NCBI GenBank assembly: GCA_003161435.1
Contig: PMOS01000031.1
Coordinates: 62,001-126,000 of the forward strand
Origin: Vulcanimicrobiota bacterium
Lineage (GTDB): Bacteria > Vulcanimicrobiota > Vulcanimicrobiia > Vulcanimicrobiales > Vulcanimicrobiaceae
DNA: 64,000 nucleotides
Direction: 5' to 3'
Part shown: one piece after another, positions 1 through 7,790 of the stretch
Layout: the number at the start of each line of letters is the position of its first letter
Position numbering within the stretch: position 1 is the first letter of the stretch
The notes under the pieces: generated by a model
What the model was told of the DNA's origin: nothing
What the model saw: only the letters and a program-made list of their open reading frames with translations
Databases searched by the model: none
Program-made: the position numbers and the translations under genes

Positions 1-1
1 T

Positions 2-271
2 GAGAGCGGCCGCGTTTTGCGGACGATTCCGGTACCACGGCAGATAACCGGGATGGTGATCGTCGCCGGTCGCTTCTATCTCGTGACGACGGAGAGCCGG
101 GAGGTCGACGACCACCGGCTTTTATGTTTGGACGCGCGTAAGGAACAGCCCGAAGTGCACGAGCTGGCATCGATTCCGTTCGTGGCGCGGAGTCTGGGCT
201 TCGACGGATCGAAGCTCTGGACGAACGACCGCGGCGAGAACCAGATCGTCGCTTTCGCCAAGCCCGGTTGA
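2..271 (+). CDS. C-terminal part of a probable beta-propeller protein (5' end outside window)
   Basis: The frame is open from the window edge, so only the last 89 codons are seen. The text has the rhythm of repeated propeller blades: a strand ending in IPVPRQITGM, a blade ITGMVIVAGRFYLVTT, then LGFDGSKLWTNDRGENQIV. This resembles YncE/SMP-30/glutamine-cyclotransferase-like propellers, but the family cannot be fixed from the tail alone. No catalytic residues can be assigned. The stop is followed by a 56-bp gap before the next rightward gene. Confidence 0.55.
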   Translation, partial: ESGRVLRTIPVPRQITGMVIVAGRFYLVTTESREVDDHRLLCLDARKEQPEVHELASIPFVARSLGFDGSKLWTNDRGENQIVAFAKPG

Positions 272-327
272 GGTAGCTGGACGCAGGTGAACGGGGACCG
301 CCTGCGTCCGTTACGAGCTACGCAAGG

Positions 328-1395
328 GTGACGACGCAGCGGTCCCGGCGCTCGAGCGTCCGAGCGGTTTTCGAAACGGTCGTCCAGGAGCACGCCGTCA
401 CGGCGACGCTGCACGACGAGCTTTGGGCCGTGCTGTGGAACCGGCGGTACGAGGACGTCGACGAACCGGTGTGGAGCGTCGATAGTGCTTACAGTGGTAC
501 GCTGGTGTTCGCGCGTGAGCTCGACGCGCTCACGTGGCTGATCGGCCTCGACACGCGCGAAACGTTTCTCGTTCTTCGCGTCACGGGTTCGGCGCCGCCG
601 ATCGGCAGCCGCGTGCGGCTGCTCCCTGCGATTGCGGAGCGCTGGCGCTTCGCCGACGTTCGGCGGCTCGGCCTCGGGATCGAGCTGCGTTTCGAGGACC
701 CGACGCCGATCCCCGACTTGATCTGGGTCGCGATACTGCGCTCGGGCGTACGGCGGCTCGCAGCCTTGATCGACGCACGCCGCGTGCAGCTCGTCTCGCG
801 GCGCGCGCAACTGGGCGTGGTCACCGAGTCGCCGACGGTCGATCAGGTGTGGCGGGAGAAGATCGCCGCGATCGGCGAGCGCGTCGCGTTCGCGACCGAT
901 TACACGCCCCAGGAGCATCGTTCCCTCGCGCATGCTCGCTCGAAAGGCGCGCGGACCGGCGATGAAGAGGAGCATCGAATCGTCATGGCCCGTCGACTCC
1001 GCTACAGCGAACGCCGCGATGCAGAGGTGGCACACTTTCGCTCCGGCGAGTGGCAGGCAATCCACGATCAGGTCGCGGCGGCGCGCAGCAGGTATGAAGA
1101 ATATCGCGACGAGGCGATCGGCCTCGAGGACGCGCTGCAGCGCCTGCGCTCGCTGGCCGAACGTGCGGCGCGCGCGATGATTCTGCTCGACGACCTCGAG
1201 CAGGTCGAGTTCCCGGTTCGCGCGTTGTCGTTCGACGAGGAGCGCTTGGAAGAGCCCGCCTACGCGCAGGAGTTGCTGCGCAGCGTCGAGCTGCTCCACG
1301 CCGCGGTCCCGCCGCGCTCAGCGTCCGGGGCAGCCCACTTCAGCGCGTATCGTGCGCGGACTGCCGGCCCGTCCGTCATCCCGCCTCGCTATTAG
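328..1395 (+). CDS. hypothetical protein with helical, probably coiled-coil C-terminal half
   Basis: I do not recognise a family. A 355-residue product with a GTG start is proposed; there is no convincing ribosome site, so the start could be further in. Residues about 55-130 alternate short beta-like strands (for example TLVFARELDALTWLIGLD). Residues about 200-310 are rich in Arg/Glu/Ala and probably form long helices (AAARSRYEEYRDEAIGLEDA). There is no signal peptide or membrane segment, so it is probably cytoplasmic. The antisense frame over the same DNA has the Arg/Asp-rich composition of a shadow frame. The gene runs into a convergent neighbour, overlapping its 3' end by 20 bp. Confidence 0.6.
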   Translation: MTTQRSRRSSVRAVFETVVQEHAVTATLHDELWAVLWNRRYEDVDEPVWSVDSAYSGTLVFARELDALTWLIGLDTRETFLVLRVTGSAPPIGSRVRLLPAIAERWRFADVRRLGLGIELRFEDPTPIPDLIWVAILRSGVRRLAALIDARRVQLVSRRAQLGVVTESPTVDQVWREKIAAIGERVAFATDYTPQEHRSLAHARSKGARTGDEEEHRIVMARRLRYSERRDAEVAHFRSGEWQAIHDQVAAARSRYEEYRDEAIGLEDALQRLRSLAERAARAMILLDDLEQVEFPVRALSFDEERLEEPAYAQELLRSVELLHAAVPPRSASGAAHFSAYRARTAGPSVIPPRY

Positions 1396-1891
1396 TCTCC
1401 ACTCGCATGTCGCCCTTCGACAGGCTCAGGGTGACAGCTGATGCCGCTTTTGGAACTCGGGATTCGGCTTCGGCTTTGAGGGCGGCGAGCATCATCTCGG
1501 AGTTCTCGCGAACTTTTTTCTGGAGGGTCGGTCCGATCAGCTCGGCGAGGGTCGGGACACCGAAATCGTACTCGACCGAGAGCACGACGCGCGTCATCTC
1601 GCCCACTCGCTCGAATGTCCAAGCGCCCTCGAACGTGTCGAGATCGCCTTCGATCAGCGCGTAGTCGATCCGCAGCCGCTCGTCGTCGAAGCGGTCGTTC
1701 TCGGTCCACTCGATCGGCGCGTCTTCGACCAGCGTCTTCCAGCGCGTGACGACGTGGTCGGCGTGGCGTTCGAGCACGACGACGGTCTCGACGTCGGGCA
1801 TGAACTCCGGGAAGCGGTCTTGCTCCTTGGCAAGCTCGTACACCGTCGCGGCCGGCGCCGCAACGTCGATCGAGCACTCGACATACGGCAT
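1376..1891 (-). CDS. SRPBCC/START-like (polyketide cyclase/Coq10-type) protein
   Basis: A 171-residue product. The start MPYVECSIDVAAPAATVYEL followed by a DxxRFPEFMPDVE segment is the usual opening of the SRPBCC fold (coenzyme Q-binding Coq10/RatA type and polyketide cyclase 2 families), which binds hydrophobic ligands in a helix-grip cavity. The end of the domain, ENSEMMLAALKAEAE, matches the final long helix. The last ~20 residues (VTLSLSKGD...) are encoded by a copy of the dispersed repeat described below. They look like a read-through tail rather than part of the fold, and this tail makes the gene overlap its convergent neighbour by 20 bp. Start codon ATG lies 1 bp beyond the stop of the upstream aminotransferase gene, so the two are probably co-transcribed. 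The ligand is unknown. Confidence 0.8.
   Translation of the reverse strand: MPYVECSIDVAAPAATVYELAKEQDRFPEFMPDVETVVVLERHADHVVTRWKTLVEDAPIEWTENDRFDDERLRIDYALIEGDLDTFEGAWTFERVGEMTRVVLSVEYDFGVPTLAELIGPTLQKKVRENSEMMLAALKAEAESRVPKAASAVTLSLSKGDMRVETNSEAG
1413..1436. repeat. dispersed repeat copy 1 (CTTCGACAAGCTCAGGGTGA family)
   Basis: Reads CCCTTCGACAGGCTCAGGG followed by TGACA on the plus strand. It lies inside the 3' end of the SRPBCC gene, where its complement encodes VTLSLSKGD. Related copies are found at 4175, 11563, 11619, 17901, 19876, 19906 and 30230. Confidence 0.75.
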
Positions 1892-1892
1892 T

Positions 1893-3185
1893 TTAGGCGA
1901 GGACGCCCAACTGGTCGAACGCGGCGGCGACGGCCTCGTCGAAGGCGCGCAGCGCGAGGTCGATCTCGGCGGCCGTGACCACGAGCGGCGGTTCGAGCCG
2001 AATCACGCGCTGCTGGTTGAGCGTCCACGCGGCGGTGACACCGCGTTTGAGCAGCTCGGGGATGATCGTCCCGCCATAGCCCTCACTGCGCAGCTCGACG
2101 CCGACCAGCAGCCCCGCGCCGCGCGCATCGGCGATGACGGCCGGCCGGCGCGCCATCGTCGCGCGCACGCCGTCGAGCAGCTGCGCGCCGCGCTGGGCGG
2201 CGTTCGCGACGAGATCCTCGTCGATCAGCACGTCGAGCGCGGCGAGCGCGGCGGCGCACGCCAACTCGTTGCCGCCGAAGGTCGACGTGTGAAGCAACGG
2301 CGCTTTGCCGTATGCTGCGTTCCAGACCGCCGGCCGAGCGACGTACGCGCCGACCGGGATCACGCCGCCCGACAGCCCCTTCGCCAACGTCATCACGTCG
2401 GGGACGACGCCGTCGCGGTCGCAGCCGAACATGACGCCGCAGCGCCCCAGTCCGGTCTGCACCTCATCGGCGATCATGACCGCGCCGGCCGCATCGCAGA
2501 TCGCACGCACGTCGCGCAGATACCCGTCGGGCGGGACGTTGACGCCGCCCTCGCCCTGGATCGGTTCGACGATCACCGCCGCGACCGCAGCGTCGACGAC
2601 CTCGCGCAGCGCGCTCGCGTCGCCGAACGGAACGTGGCGAACGTCGGCGAGCAACGGCATGAACGGATCGCGGAACGCGTCGCGCCCGCTCGCCGAGAGC
2701 GCGCCCAGCGTCTTGCCGTGAAACGCGCCGTGCGTCGCGACGATCGCCGGGCGTTTCGTCGCGGCACGGGCCAGCTTGAGCGCCCCTTCGACCGCCTCGG
2801 TTCCGGTGTTGGCGAAGAACGAGATCGTCAGATCGCCCGGCGTCAGCGCGGCAAGCCGTTGCGCCAGCCGTCCCATCAGCGGGTTGAACATCGTGCGGCC
2901 CGACAGCGCGATGCGGTCGAGCTGATCTTTGACCGCCGCGACGACGCGCGGATGGCGGTGCCCGAGCGTGAAGACGCCGTAGCCGCCGGCGAAATCGAGG
3001 TACGTCTTGCCGTTGTGGTCGGTGATCGTCGACCCCGCGGCGCGCACCTCGACCGGCGAGCCCGACATCTTCATCACCCGCGCGAGCGGCGGGTTGAGGT
3101 AGCGGCGGTAGTTCTCGTAGGTTTCGTCGTACAACGCGGCCGCGGACGCCGCCCCGTAGAGGTCTTCGTCGGCCCCCGTCCTCAC
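1893..3185 (-). CDS. class III PLP-dependent aminotransferase (acetylornithine/putrescine/4-aminobutyrate type)
   Basis: 430 residues, the usual length for the class III (ornithine/4-aminobutyrate) aminotransferases, cytoplasmic and PLP-dependent. Visible marks: a glycine-rich GGYGVFTLGHRHP entry, FFANTGTEAVEGALKLAR for phosphate binding, the acidic cofactor motif IADEVQTGLGR, and the PLP lysine in MTLAKGLSGG. The wording is nearest to acetylornithine, putrescine or ornithine aminotransferases; the exact substrate cannot be decided. I chose the GTG at 3185 because it overlaps the stop of the upstream dus gene by 4 bp (GTGA) and gives the expected N-terminus. The frame stays open further upstream only because it runs antisense-free through the dus gene. 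Likely transcribed with dus and the SRPBCC gene. Confidence 0.9.
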   Translation of the reverse strand: MRTGADEDLYGAASAAALYDETYENYRRYLNPPLARVMKMSGSPVEVRAAGSTITDHNGKTYLDFAGGYGVFTLGHRHPRVVAAVKDQLDRIALSGRTMFNPLMGRLAQRLAALTPGDLTISFFANTGTEAVEGALKLARAATKRPAIVATHGAFHGKTLGALSASGRDAFRDPFMPLLADVRHVPFGDASALREVVDAAVAAVIVEPIQGEGGVNVPPDGYLRDVRAICDAAGAVMIADEVQTGLGRCGVMFGCDRDGVVPDVMTLAKGLSGGVIPVGAYVARPAVWNAAYGKAPLLHTSTFGGNELACAAALAALDVLIDEDLVANAAQRGAQLLDGVRATMARRPAVIADARGAGLLVGVELRSEGYGGTIIPELLKRGVTAAWTLNQQRVIRLEPPLVVTAAEIDLALRAFDEAVAAAFDQLGVLA

Positions 3186-4240
3186 GCGACGGCGAGCTCG
3201 CGCGTGTGCGCTTCCAACTGGTCGATCGTTTCGGCGAGGACCGCTAGCGTCTCGGCCGCGGTTTCGGTGCGCATCAGGCGCTCGCGCAGCGCGCTCGCAC
3301 CGGCGAAACCCTTGAGATAGTAGCCCAAATGCTTGCGCATCTGTGGGACCGCCCGCGGTTCGCCCCACTCCTCGACCATCGTGCGATAATGGTGCATCGC
3401 GAAGCGCAGACGCTCCGGCGCCGGTGGGGTCGCCTCGGGTTCGCGACCTTCCATCAGCGCGTGCAAGCGCGAGACGAGCCACGGATTGCCCAGCGTCGCG
3501 CGACCGAGCATCAACGCGTCCACGCCGCTCTCGCGCATGCGCTGGAGCGCTTCGTACGGGTCGCCCAGGTCGCCGTTGCCGATGACCGGAATGTCGACCG
3601 CGCGCTTGAGCTCGGCGATCTTCGACCAGTCGGCGTTGCCCTTGTAGAACTGTTTGGCGGTGCGCGCGTGGAGTGTGAGCGCCTGGACGCCGACGGCCTG
3701 TGCGCGCTTGGCGACCTCGACGAAGACGAGCTCGTTTTCGTTCCAGCCCAGTCGCATCTTCATCGTGACCGGACAGTCGACGGCATCGACGACGGCTTTC
3801 ATGATCGCCTCGCAGCGGTCGACGTCCCGCAGGCACGCGCTGCCGCCTTCGGTCTTGGTGACCTTCGGCGCCGGGCAACCGAAGTTGATGTCGACGATGT
3901 CGGCGCCGCATTCGCGCACGACCTTGGCGGCCATTGCCATGATCGCCGGGTCGTTGCCCCACAGCTGGGTGGAAACCGGTCGCTCGACGCCGTGCTGGTC
4001 GATCATCTCCATCGTCCGCCGGGCGCCGTACTGCAGCGCGTTCGAGGAGACGAACTCCGTCACGGTGAGCCCGAACCCGAACGGCTTGTAGAGCGCGCGC
4101 ATGGTGCGGTTGGTAACCCCCGACATCGGCGCGAGCACGATGGGGGGCCAAACCTCGACGGAACCGATGCGCAACCCTTCGACACGCTCAGGGCGGGCTC
4201 CGACGAGGAATGGTTCGCTCACGACGAAGGAGTGTACCAT
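3182..4240 (-). CDS. dusB: tRNA-dihydrouridine synthase, DusB-like
   Basis: FMN enzyme that reduces uridine to dihydrouridine in the D-loop of tRNA using NADPH. The 352-residue frame shows the family marks in order: PPIVLAPMSGVTNR (FMN phosphate/TIM barrel start), STQLWGNDP, DINFGCPAPKVTKTEGGSA with the catalytic cysteine, MKMRLGW, TLHARTAKQFYKGNADW, PVIGNGDLGDPYEAL and MLGRATLGNPWL. The start is uncertain. The ATG at 4240 has no good ribosome site, and the first 22 residues are partly encoded by a repeat copy (4175-4193). Family members usually begin near LRIGSVEV, which corresponds to a TTG at 4174. The start region overlaps that of the divergent hydrolase gene. First gene of a dus-aminotransferase-SRPBCC run. 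Confidence 0.93.
   Translation of the reverse strand: MVHSFVVSEPFLVGARPERVEGLRIGSVEVWPPIVLAPMSGVTNRTMRALYKPFGFGLTVTEFVSSNALQYGARRTMEMIDQHGVERPVSTQLWGNDPAIMAMAAKVVRECGADIVDINFGCPAPKVTKTEGGSACLRDVDRCEAIMKAVVDAVDCPVTMKMRLGWNENELVFVEVAKRAQAVGVQALTLHARTAKQFYKGNADWSKIAELKRAVDIPVIGNGDLGDPYEALQRMRESGVDALMLGRATLGNPWLVSRLHALMEGREPEATPPAPERLRFAMHHYRTMVEEWGEPRAVPQMRKHLGYYLKGFAGASALRERLMRTETAAETLAVLAETIDQLEAHTRELAVA
4175..4193. repeat. dispersed repeat copy 2
   Basis: CCCTTCGACACGCTCAGGG, matching the repeat core with one change. It sits at the 5' edge of the dus gene; if translation starts at 4240 it encodes part of an N-terminal extension (PERVEG). Confidence 0.7.
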
Positions 4241-5189
4241 GATCGCCGCGCTGGTCCTAGCGACGCTCGTCGCGGCCGCCTCGCCTGAACCCCACCCGGG
4301 AGCCCCGATCGAGGTGGAAGTCCATCAGAACTCCCTCGTCGGCGAGTTCGCCCGGCCGCCCGATCCCGGCCGCCATGCGGCAATCATCGTGCTGGGCGGG
4401 TTCAACGGCGGCGTGCCGAGCGAGGACTTCGCGTTCGCGGAGCTCGGCTACTCGGCGCTGGCGCTCGCCTACTTCGGAGCCCCGCCGCTGCCTCGGGGAA
4501 TCGACCAGATCCCGGTTGAGACGGTGTCGCACGCGATCGACTGGCTGGCGGGAAATCCCGAGGTCGATCCGTCCCGCATCGGCGTGGTCGGGATCTCGGA
4601 CGGGGCCGCGCTCGCCCTGCTCGCCGCAGCCCTCGACCCGCGCATCAAAACGGTCGTCGTGATCTCGCCGACAGCGTACGTGTGGTTCGCACCGGTCTTC
4701 GACGGCGGTTACGACCGCTCGTCGTGGACGGCGCGGAACGTGCAACTCGCCTTCATCTCGCCGAACACGACCGCCGAAACCTCGCTGGCCAAGGCCGACC
4801 AAAGCGGCGGCACCTACGCCTTTCGCGATCTGTATGACGCTTCGCTCGCATCCGCGCCGGCGTCGACCGTGGCGAGCGCGACGATCCCCGTCGAACGGAT
4901 CGCCGGGCCGATCTTGTGCATCGCCGGCGACGACGACCGCAAGTGGGACAGCGCGGGCTCCTGCGCGGTGATCGCCGCGCGCCGCAAGGCAGCGCACCGC
5001 GACGGCCGCGATGAGGTCGTGATCGAGCACGGCGCCGGTCACGCGCTCTCGTTCGGCGGCCGGCCCACGCCCGTCACCATCCCGGCCGGTAAGATGCAAC
5101 TGCTGATGGGCGGCGCCCTCGACGCGAACGCTCGCGCCGCCTCCGACGAGTGGTCGCGCACGCTGTCGTTTCTCGCGCGAGCGCTATGA
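4239..5189 (+). CDS. secreted alpha/beta hydrolase (BAAT/acyl-CoA thioester hydrolase C-terminal-like)
   Basis: 316 residues. The N-terminus MIAALVLATLVAAASPEPHP is a short signal peptide, so the product is probably periplasmic or exported. An alpha/beta-hydrolase core follows: the nucleophile elbow GISDG (serine nucleophile), AGDDDRKWDS (likely acid position) and GAGHALSFGG (catalytic histidine). The pattern with ILVLGGFNGGVPSEDFA near the start resembles the C-terminal domain of bile-acid-CoA:amino acid N-acyltransferase/acyl-CoA thioesterases and dienelactone-hydrolase-like enzymes. The start ATG at 4239 is well placed behind AAGGAG at 4226-4231. It shares bases with the ATG proposed for the divergent dus gene. 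Substrate unknown. Confidence 0.85.
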   Translation: MIAALVLATLVAAASPEPHPGAPIEVEVHQNSLVGEFARPPDPGRHAAIIVLGGFNGGVPSEDFAFAELGYSALALAYFGAPPLPRGIDQIPVETVSHAIDWLAGNPEVDPSRIGVVGISDGAALALLAAALDPRIKTVVVISPTAYVWFAPVFDGGYDRSSWTARNVQLAFISPNTTAETSLAKADQSGGTYAFRDLYDASLASAPASTVASATIPVERIAGPILCIAGDDDRKWDSAGSCAVIAARRKAAHRDGRDEVVIEHGAGHALSFGGRPTPVTIPAGKMQLLMGGALDANARAASDEWSRTLSFLARAL

Positions 5190-5226
5190 GCGATCGGGAC
5201 GCCGCGGCGGTGACGCCGTCGCGCTG

Positions 5227-6000
5227 CTACGCGCGGGACGCGTTGAGGTGGTCGGTCCGCAAGCCGTACAGCACGAGATGCGGTTCGACCCGCTCGATGA
5301 CGCTGGTTTCGGCGGCCACGACGCCGGCCATGCCGCCCGCCGCGATCACGCGCGCGCGCTGGCCGATCGCGCCGCGCATGCGGCGCACCAGCTCTTCGGT
5401 CTGACCGACCGCGCCGTAGACGAGCCCGGCTTGAATCGCGGTCACCGTATCGCGGCCGATCACCGCCCCGGGCGCGACGAGCGCGACCTGCGGGAGCTTC
5501 GCCGTGCGCCCGACCAGCGCGTCGAGCGAAACCTGAAGCCCGGTCGCGATCGCGACGCCGGCGTAGGCGCCGTCGGCGTCGATCGCGCCGAACGTCGTCG
5601 CCGTGCCGTAATTGATCACGATCGCCGGCGCGCCGACGAACGACACCGCCCCGATTGCGCCGGCGATCAGATCGCTGCCGACCTCGGTGGGGCGATCGGT
5701 GCGCACGACGATCGAACGCTGCGTCGCCGCGGTGAAGAACGTCGGCTGCACGCCGAAGTACTTCTCGCAGCCTTCGCGCAGCGGCCGGTCCACCACCGGG
5801 ACGACCGACGACACGACGATCGCTTCAACGTCGCCGATCGGAAAGTTCGCGGCTGAGAAGAACGCGGCGAACAGCACGCCGTACTCATCGGCGGTGCGCC
5901 GGCGCGCGGTCGTGACGCGCCACGTGCCGACGATCGCGCCGGACGCGTCGAACGCACCGAGCTTGGTTTCGGTGTTGCCGACATCGATGCACAGCAGCAT
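5227..6000 (-). CDS. coaX: type III pantothenate kinase
   Basis: Phosphorylates pantothenate with ATP, the first step of coenzyme A synthesis, in the cytoplasm. 257 residues, the normal length of CoaX. Seen: LLCIDVGNTETKLGAF (ASKHA phosphate-1 motif with the catalytic aspartate), DEYGVLF, SSVVPVV, the GSDLIAGAIGAV helix with its essential aspartate, VINYGTATTFGAID, and the C-terminal AAGGMAG phosphate-2 motif. The type III enzyme is resistant to CoA feedback. The gene starts 8 bp after the stop of coaBC, so FHA-coaBC-coaX form one operon with two consecutive CoA-pathway enzymes. Confidence 0.95.
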   Translation of the reverse strand: MLLCIDVGNTETKLGAFDASGAIVGTWRVTTARRRTADEYGVLFAAFFSAANFPIGDVEAIVVSSVVPVVDRPLREGCEKYFGVQPTFFTAATQRSIVVRTDRPTEVGSDLIAGAIGAVSFVGAPAIVINYGTATTFGAIDADGAYAGVAIATGLQVSLDALVGRTAKLPQVALVAPGAVIGRDTVTAIQAGLVYGAVGQTEELVRRMRGAIGQRARVIAAGGMAGVVAAETSVIERVEPHLVLYGLRTDHLNASRA

Positions 6001-6008
6001 TTCGTGCC

Positions 6009-7211
6009 TCAGCGGCCGTTCTTGAGCTCGAGGATCGCGTCCCACAGCCGCGCAGCAAGCTCGCGCTTCGAGCCGCTGCCCAGATCCTTGCGGCCGTCGG
6101 TTCCCCACAGCAGCACCAACGCGTTGTCGACGGCGCCGAAGCCGCGCTCGCCGGCGACGTCGTTGACGGCGATCGCATCGAGCTGCTTGCGCGTCATCTT
6201 CGCGCGCGCGTTGGCTTCCAACGCCTCGGTTTCGGCGGCGAAGCCGACCACGAAGGTACCGTTCTTCGCCGCCGCGAGCCCGGCCAGGATGTCCGGGTTG
6301 CGTTCGAGGGCGAGCGTCTGCGGTTCGTCGGTCTTCTTCACCTTGTGCGCGTGGGTCGTCGCCGGCCGCCAATCGGCGACCGCCGCGGTCGCGATGGCGA
6401 TCGTCGCATCGCCCGCGCGCTCCCGCACCGCCGCTTCCATCTCGCGCGCCGTCGTCACGCGCGTCGTGCGCGCACCGTCCGGCGCGGCGAGCGTCGTCGG
6501 GCCGAGGACGAGGTCGACTTGCGCACCGCGCGCGAGCGCTTCGCGCGCCAGCTCGATTCCTTGCGTTCCGCTCGCGGCGTTCGAGAGAAACCGCACCGGA
6601 TCGATCGGTTCGCGCGTCGGGCCTGCGGTGATCAACACGCGTTCGCCGGCCAGATCGCTGGTTCGCTGCAGCACGCTCTCGATCGCCGCGACGAGCGCCT
6701 CTTCGTCGGCGAGCCGGCCGGCGCCGTGCTCGCGCTCGGCCAGAAAGCCGACGCCCGGTTCGACGATGGTCACGCCGCGCGCGCGCAGCGCCGCGAGATG
6801 CGCGCGCGTCGTCACGTGCTCGAGCATCGCCGTGTTCATCGCCGGCGCGACGACCAGCGGAGCTCGCGTCGCGAGCACGATGTTGGTGAGCAGATCGTCG
6901 GCGAGACCGAGCGCGACCTTCGCGATCGTGTGCGCGGTCGCCGGGACGATCGCGACCACCTCTGCTTCGCGGGCGAGCGCGATGTGCGGTATCTCCTCGA
7001 CCCGCTCCCACAGCGACGTGTGCACCGGCCGGCGTGCCAGCGCCGCGAAGGTCGCCGCGCCGATGAATCGCTCCGCGTCGCGGGTGAGCACGACGTCGAG
7101 CACGGCGCCCGCCTGCACCAGGCGACTCGCCAGCGCCGCGGCCTTGTACGCCGCGATCCCGCCGGTGACCCCGAGCAACACGCGCCGGCCGCTCAAACGT
7201 GTGATTTGCAT
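6009..7211 (-). CDS. coaBC: bifunctional phosphopantothenoylcysteine decarboxylase/phosphopantothenate-cysteine ligase
   Basis: Catalyses two consecutive steps of coenzyme A synthesis: CTP-dependent joining of cysteine to 4'-phosphopantothenate, then FMN-dependent decarboxylation. 400 residues, full length. The N-terminal CoaC domain shows LLGVTGGIAAYKAA (FMN binding), HIALAREAE with the catalytic His, and APAMNTAML. The C-terminal CoaB domain shows LITAGPTREPIDPVRFLSN and AASGTQG, then ATAAVADWRP and the Lys-rich ligase loop KVKKTDEPQTL. The start ATG follows the FHA gene stop by a single base. Confidence 0.95.
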   Translation of the reverse strand: MQITRLSGRRVLLGVTGGIAAYKAAALASRLVQAGAVLDVVLTRDAERFIGAATFAALARRPVHTSLWERVEEIPHIALAREAEVVAIVPATAHTIAKVALGLADDLLTNIVLATRAPLVVAPAMNTAMLEHVTTRAHLAALRARGVTIVEPGVGFLAEREHGAGRLADEEALVAAIESVLQRTSDLAGERVLITAGPTREPIDPVRFLSNAASGTQGIELAREALARGAQVDLVLGPTTLAAPDGARTTRVTTAREMEAAVRERAGDATIAIATAAVADWRPATTHAHKVKKTDEPQTLALERNPDILAGLAAAKNGTFVVGFAAETEALEANARAKMTRKQLDAIAVNDVAGERGFGAVDNALVLLWGTDGRKDLGSGSKRELAARLWDAILELKNGR

Positions 7212-7212
7212 C

Positions 7213-7509
7213 TTACGAGTGGATCACGCGAAGGGTCGTCCGGCCGATGACGAAGGGCTGACCAAGGTCCAGTGGTTCGGGAGCTGCCAGCGGCCGTCCG
7301 GCGAGCCGGGTACCGTTTCGGCTCGCCAAGTCGGCCAAACGCAAACTGCCATCCTGTTCTTCGTAGAGGCGGGCGTGTTTTCGGGAGATGTATCGGTCGA
7401 TCGTAATGCAAGCGGTGGCTACCGCGTCGTCACGACCGATGGTGATCTCGCGCTCGAACGCCCAGGTCTTGCCGTCGAGCGGGCCGCTCATCACCTCGAG
7501 GACGTACAT
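7213..7509 (-). CDS. FHA domain protein
   Basis: A 98-residue stand-alone forkhead-associated domain, a phosphothreonine-binding module. The hallmark residues are visible: IGRDD (Gly-Arg), ISRKHARL (Ser-x-x-His) and LASRNGTRLAG (Asn-Gly). I chose the ATG at 7509, preceded by GAAGGCGG; an upstream ATG at 7566 gives only an Arg/Gly-rich leader. It leads the coaBC-coaX operon. A Ser/Thr kinase partner is implied by the family but none is encoded in this window. Confidence 0.88.
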   Translation of the reverse strand: MYVLEVMSGPLDGKTWAFEREITIGRDDAVATACITIDRYISRKHARLYEEQDGSLRLADLASRNGTRLAGRPLAAPEPLDLGQPFVIGRTTLRVIHS

Positions 7510-7568
7510 TGCCGGTCCGCCTTCGCGCGGCCCGGACCGCCGGTCCTCTCCACAGGAAGCGTTCACCG

Positions 7569-7790
7569 GTGAACCGAGACGATCAATCCCTCCTCGACAT
7601 CGACCCTGACTCGCTCCGCGCGGCCGAGTTCATGCAGGCGCAAGAGCTTCTGGCCGGGATGGTCGGCAAGCAGGTCGTCGCGGCGCAGCTCGAAGAGACG
7701 CGGATCTCGGTCGAGCTCGACGACGGAGCGATCTACTACTTCTACGGTTTCATGGGCGAAGACGCGCCGGGCGGCGACGACCCAGCCTAG
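7569..7790 (+). CDS. small hypothetical protein
   Basis: 73 residues from a GTG with AGGAAG at 7554-7559. The composition is acidic, with an ordered-looking end (VAAQLEETRISVELDDGAIYYFYGF) that suggests a small beta-sheet domain. No family recognised. It is divergent from the FHA gene and its stop overlaps the stop of the convergent MGL-like gene by 3 bp. Confidence 0.6.
   Translation: MNRDDQSLLDIDPDSLRAAEFMQAQELLAGMVGKQVVAAQLEETRISVELDDGAIYYFYGFMGEDAPGGDDPA

Noticed and set aside
76-1299. Long leftward open frame opposite the hypothetical gene
   Set aside because: Arg/Asp/Ala-rich text with no fold pattern, typical of antisense frames in GC-rich DNA; the rightward frame has a better composition.
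1746-3320. Rightward 524-codon frame across the aminotransferase gene
   Set aside because: Antisense to a clear class III aminotransferase; shadow frame.
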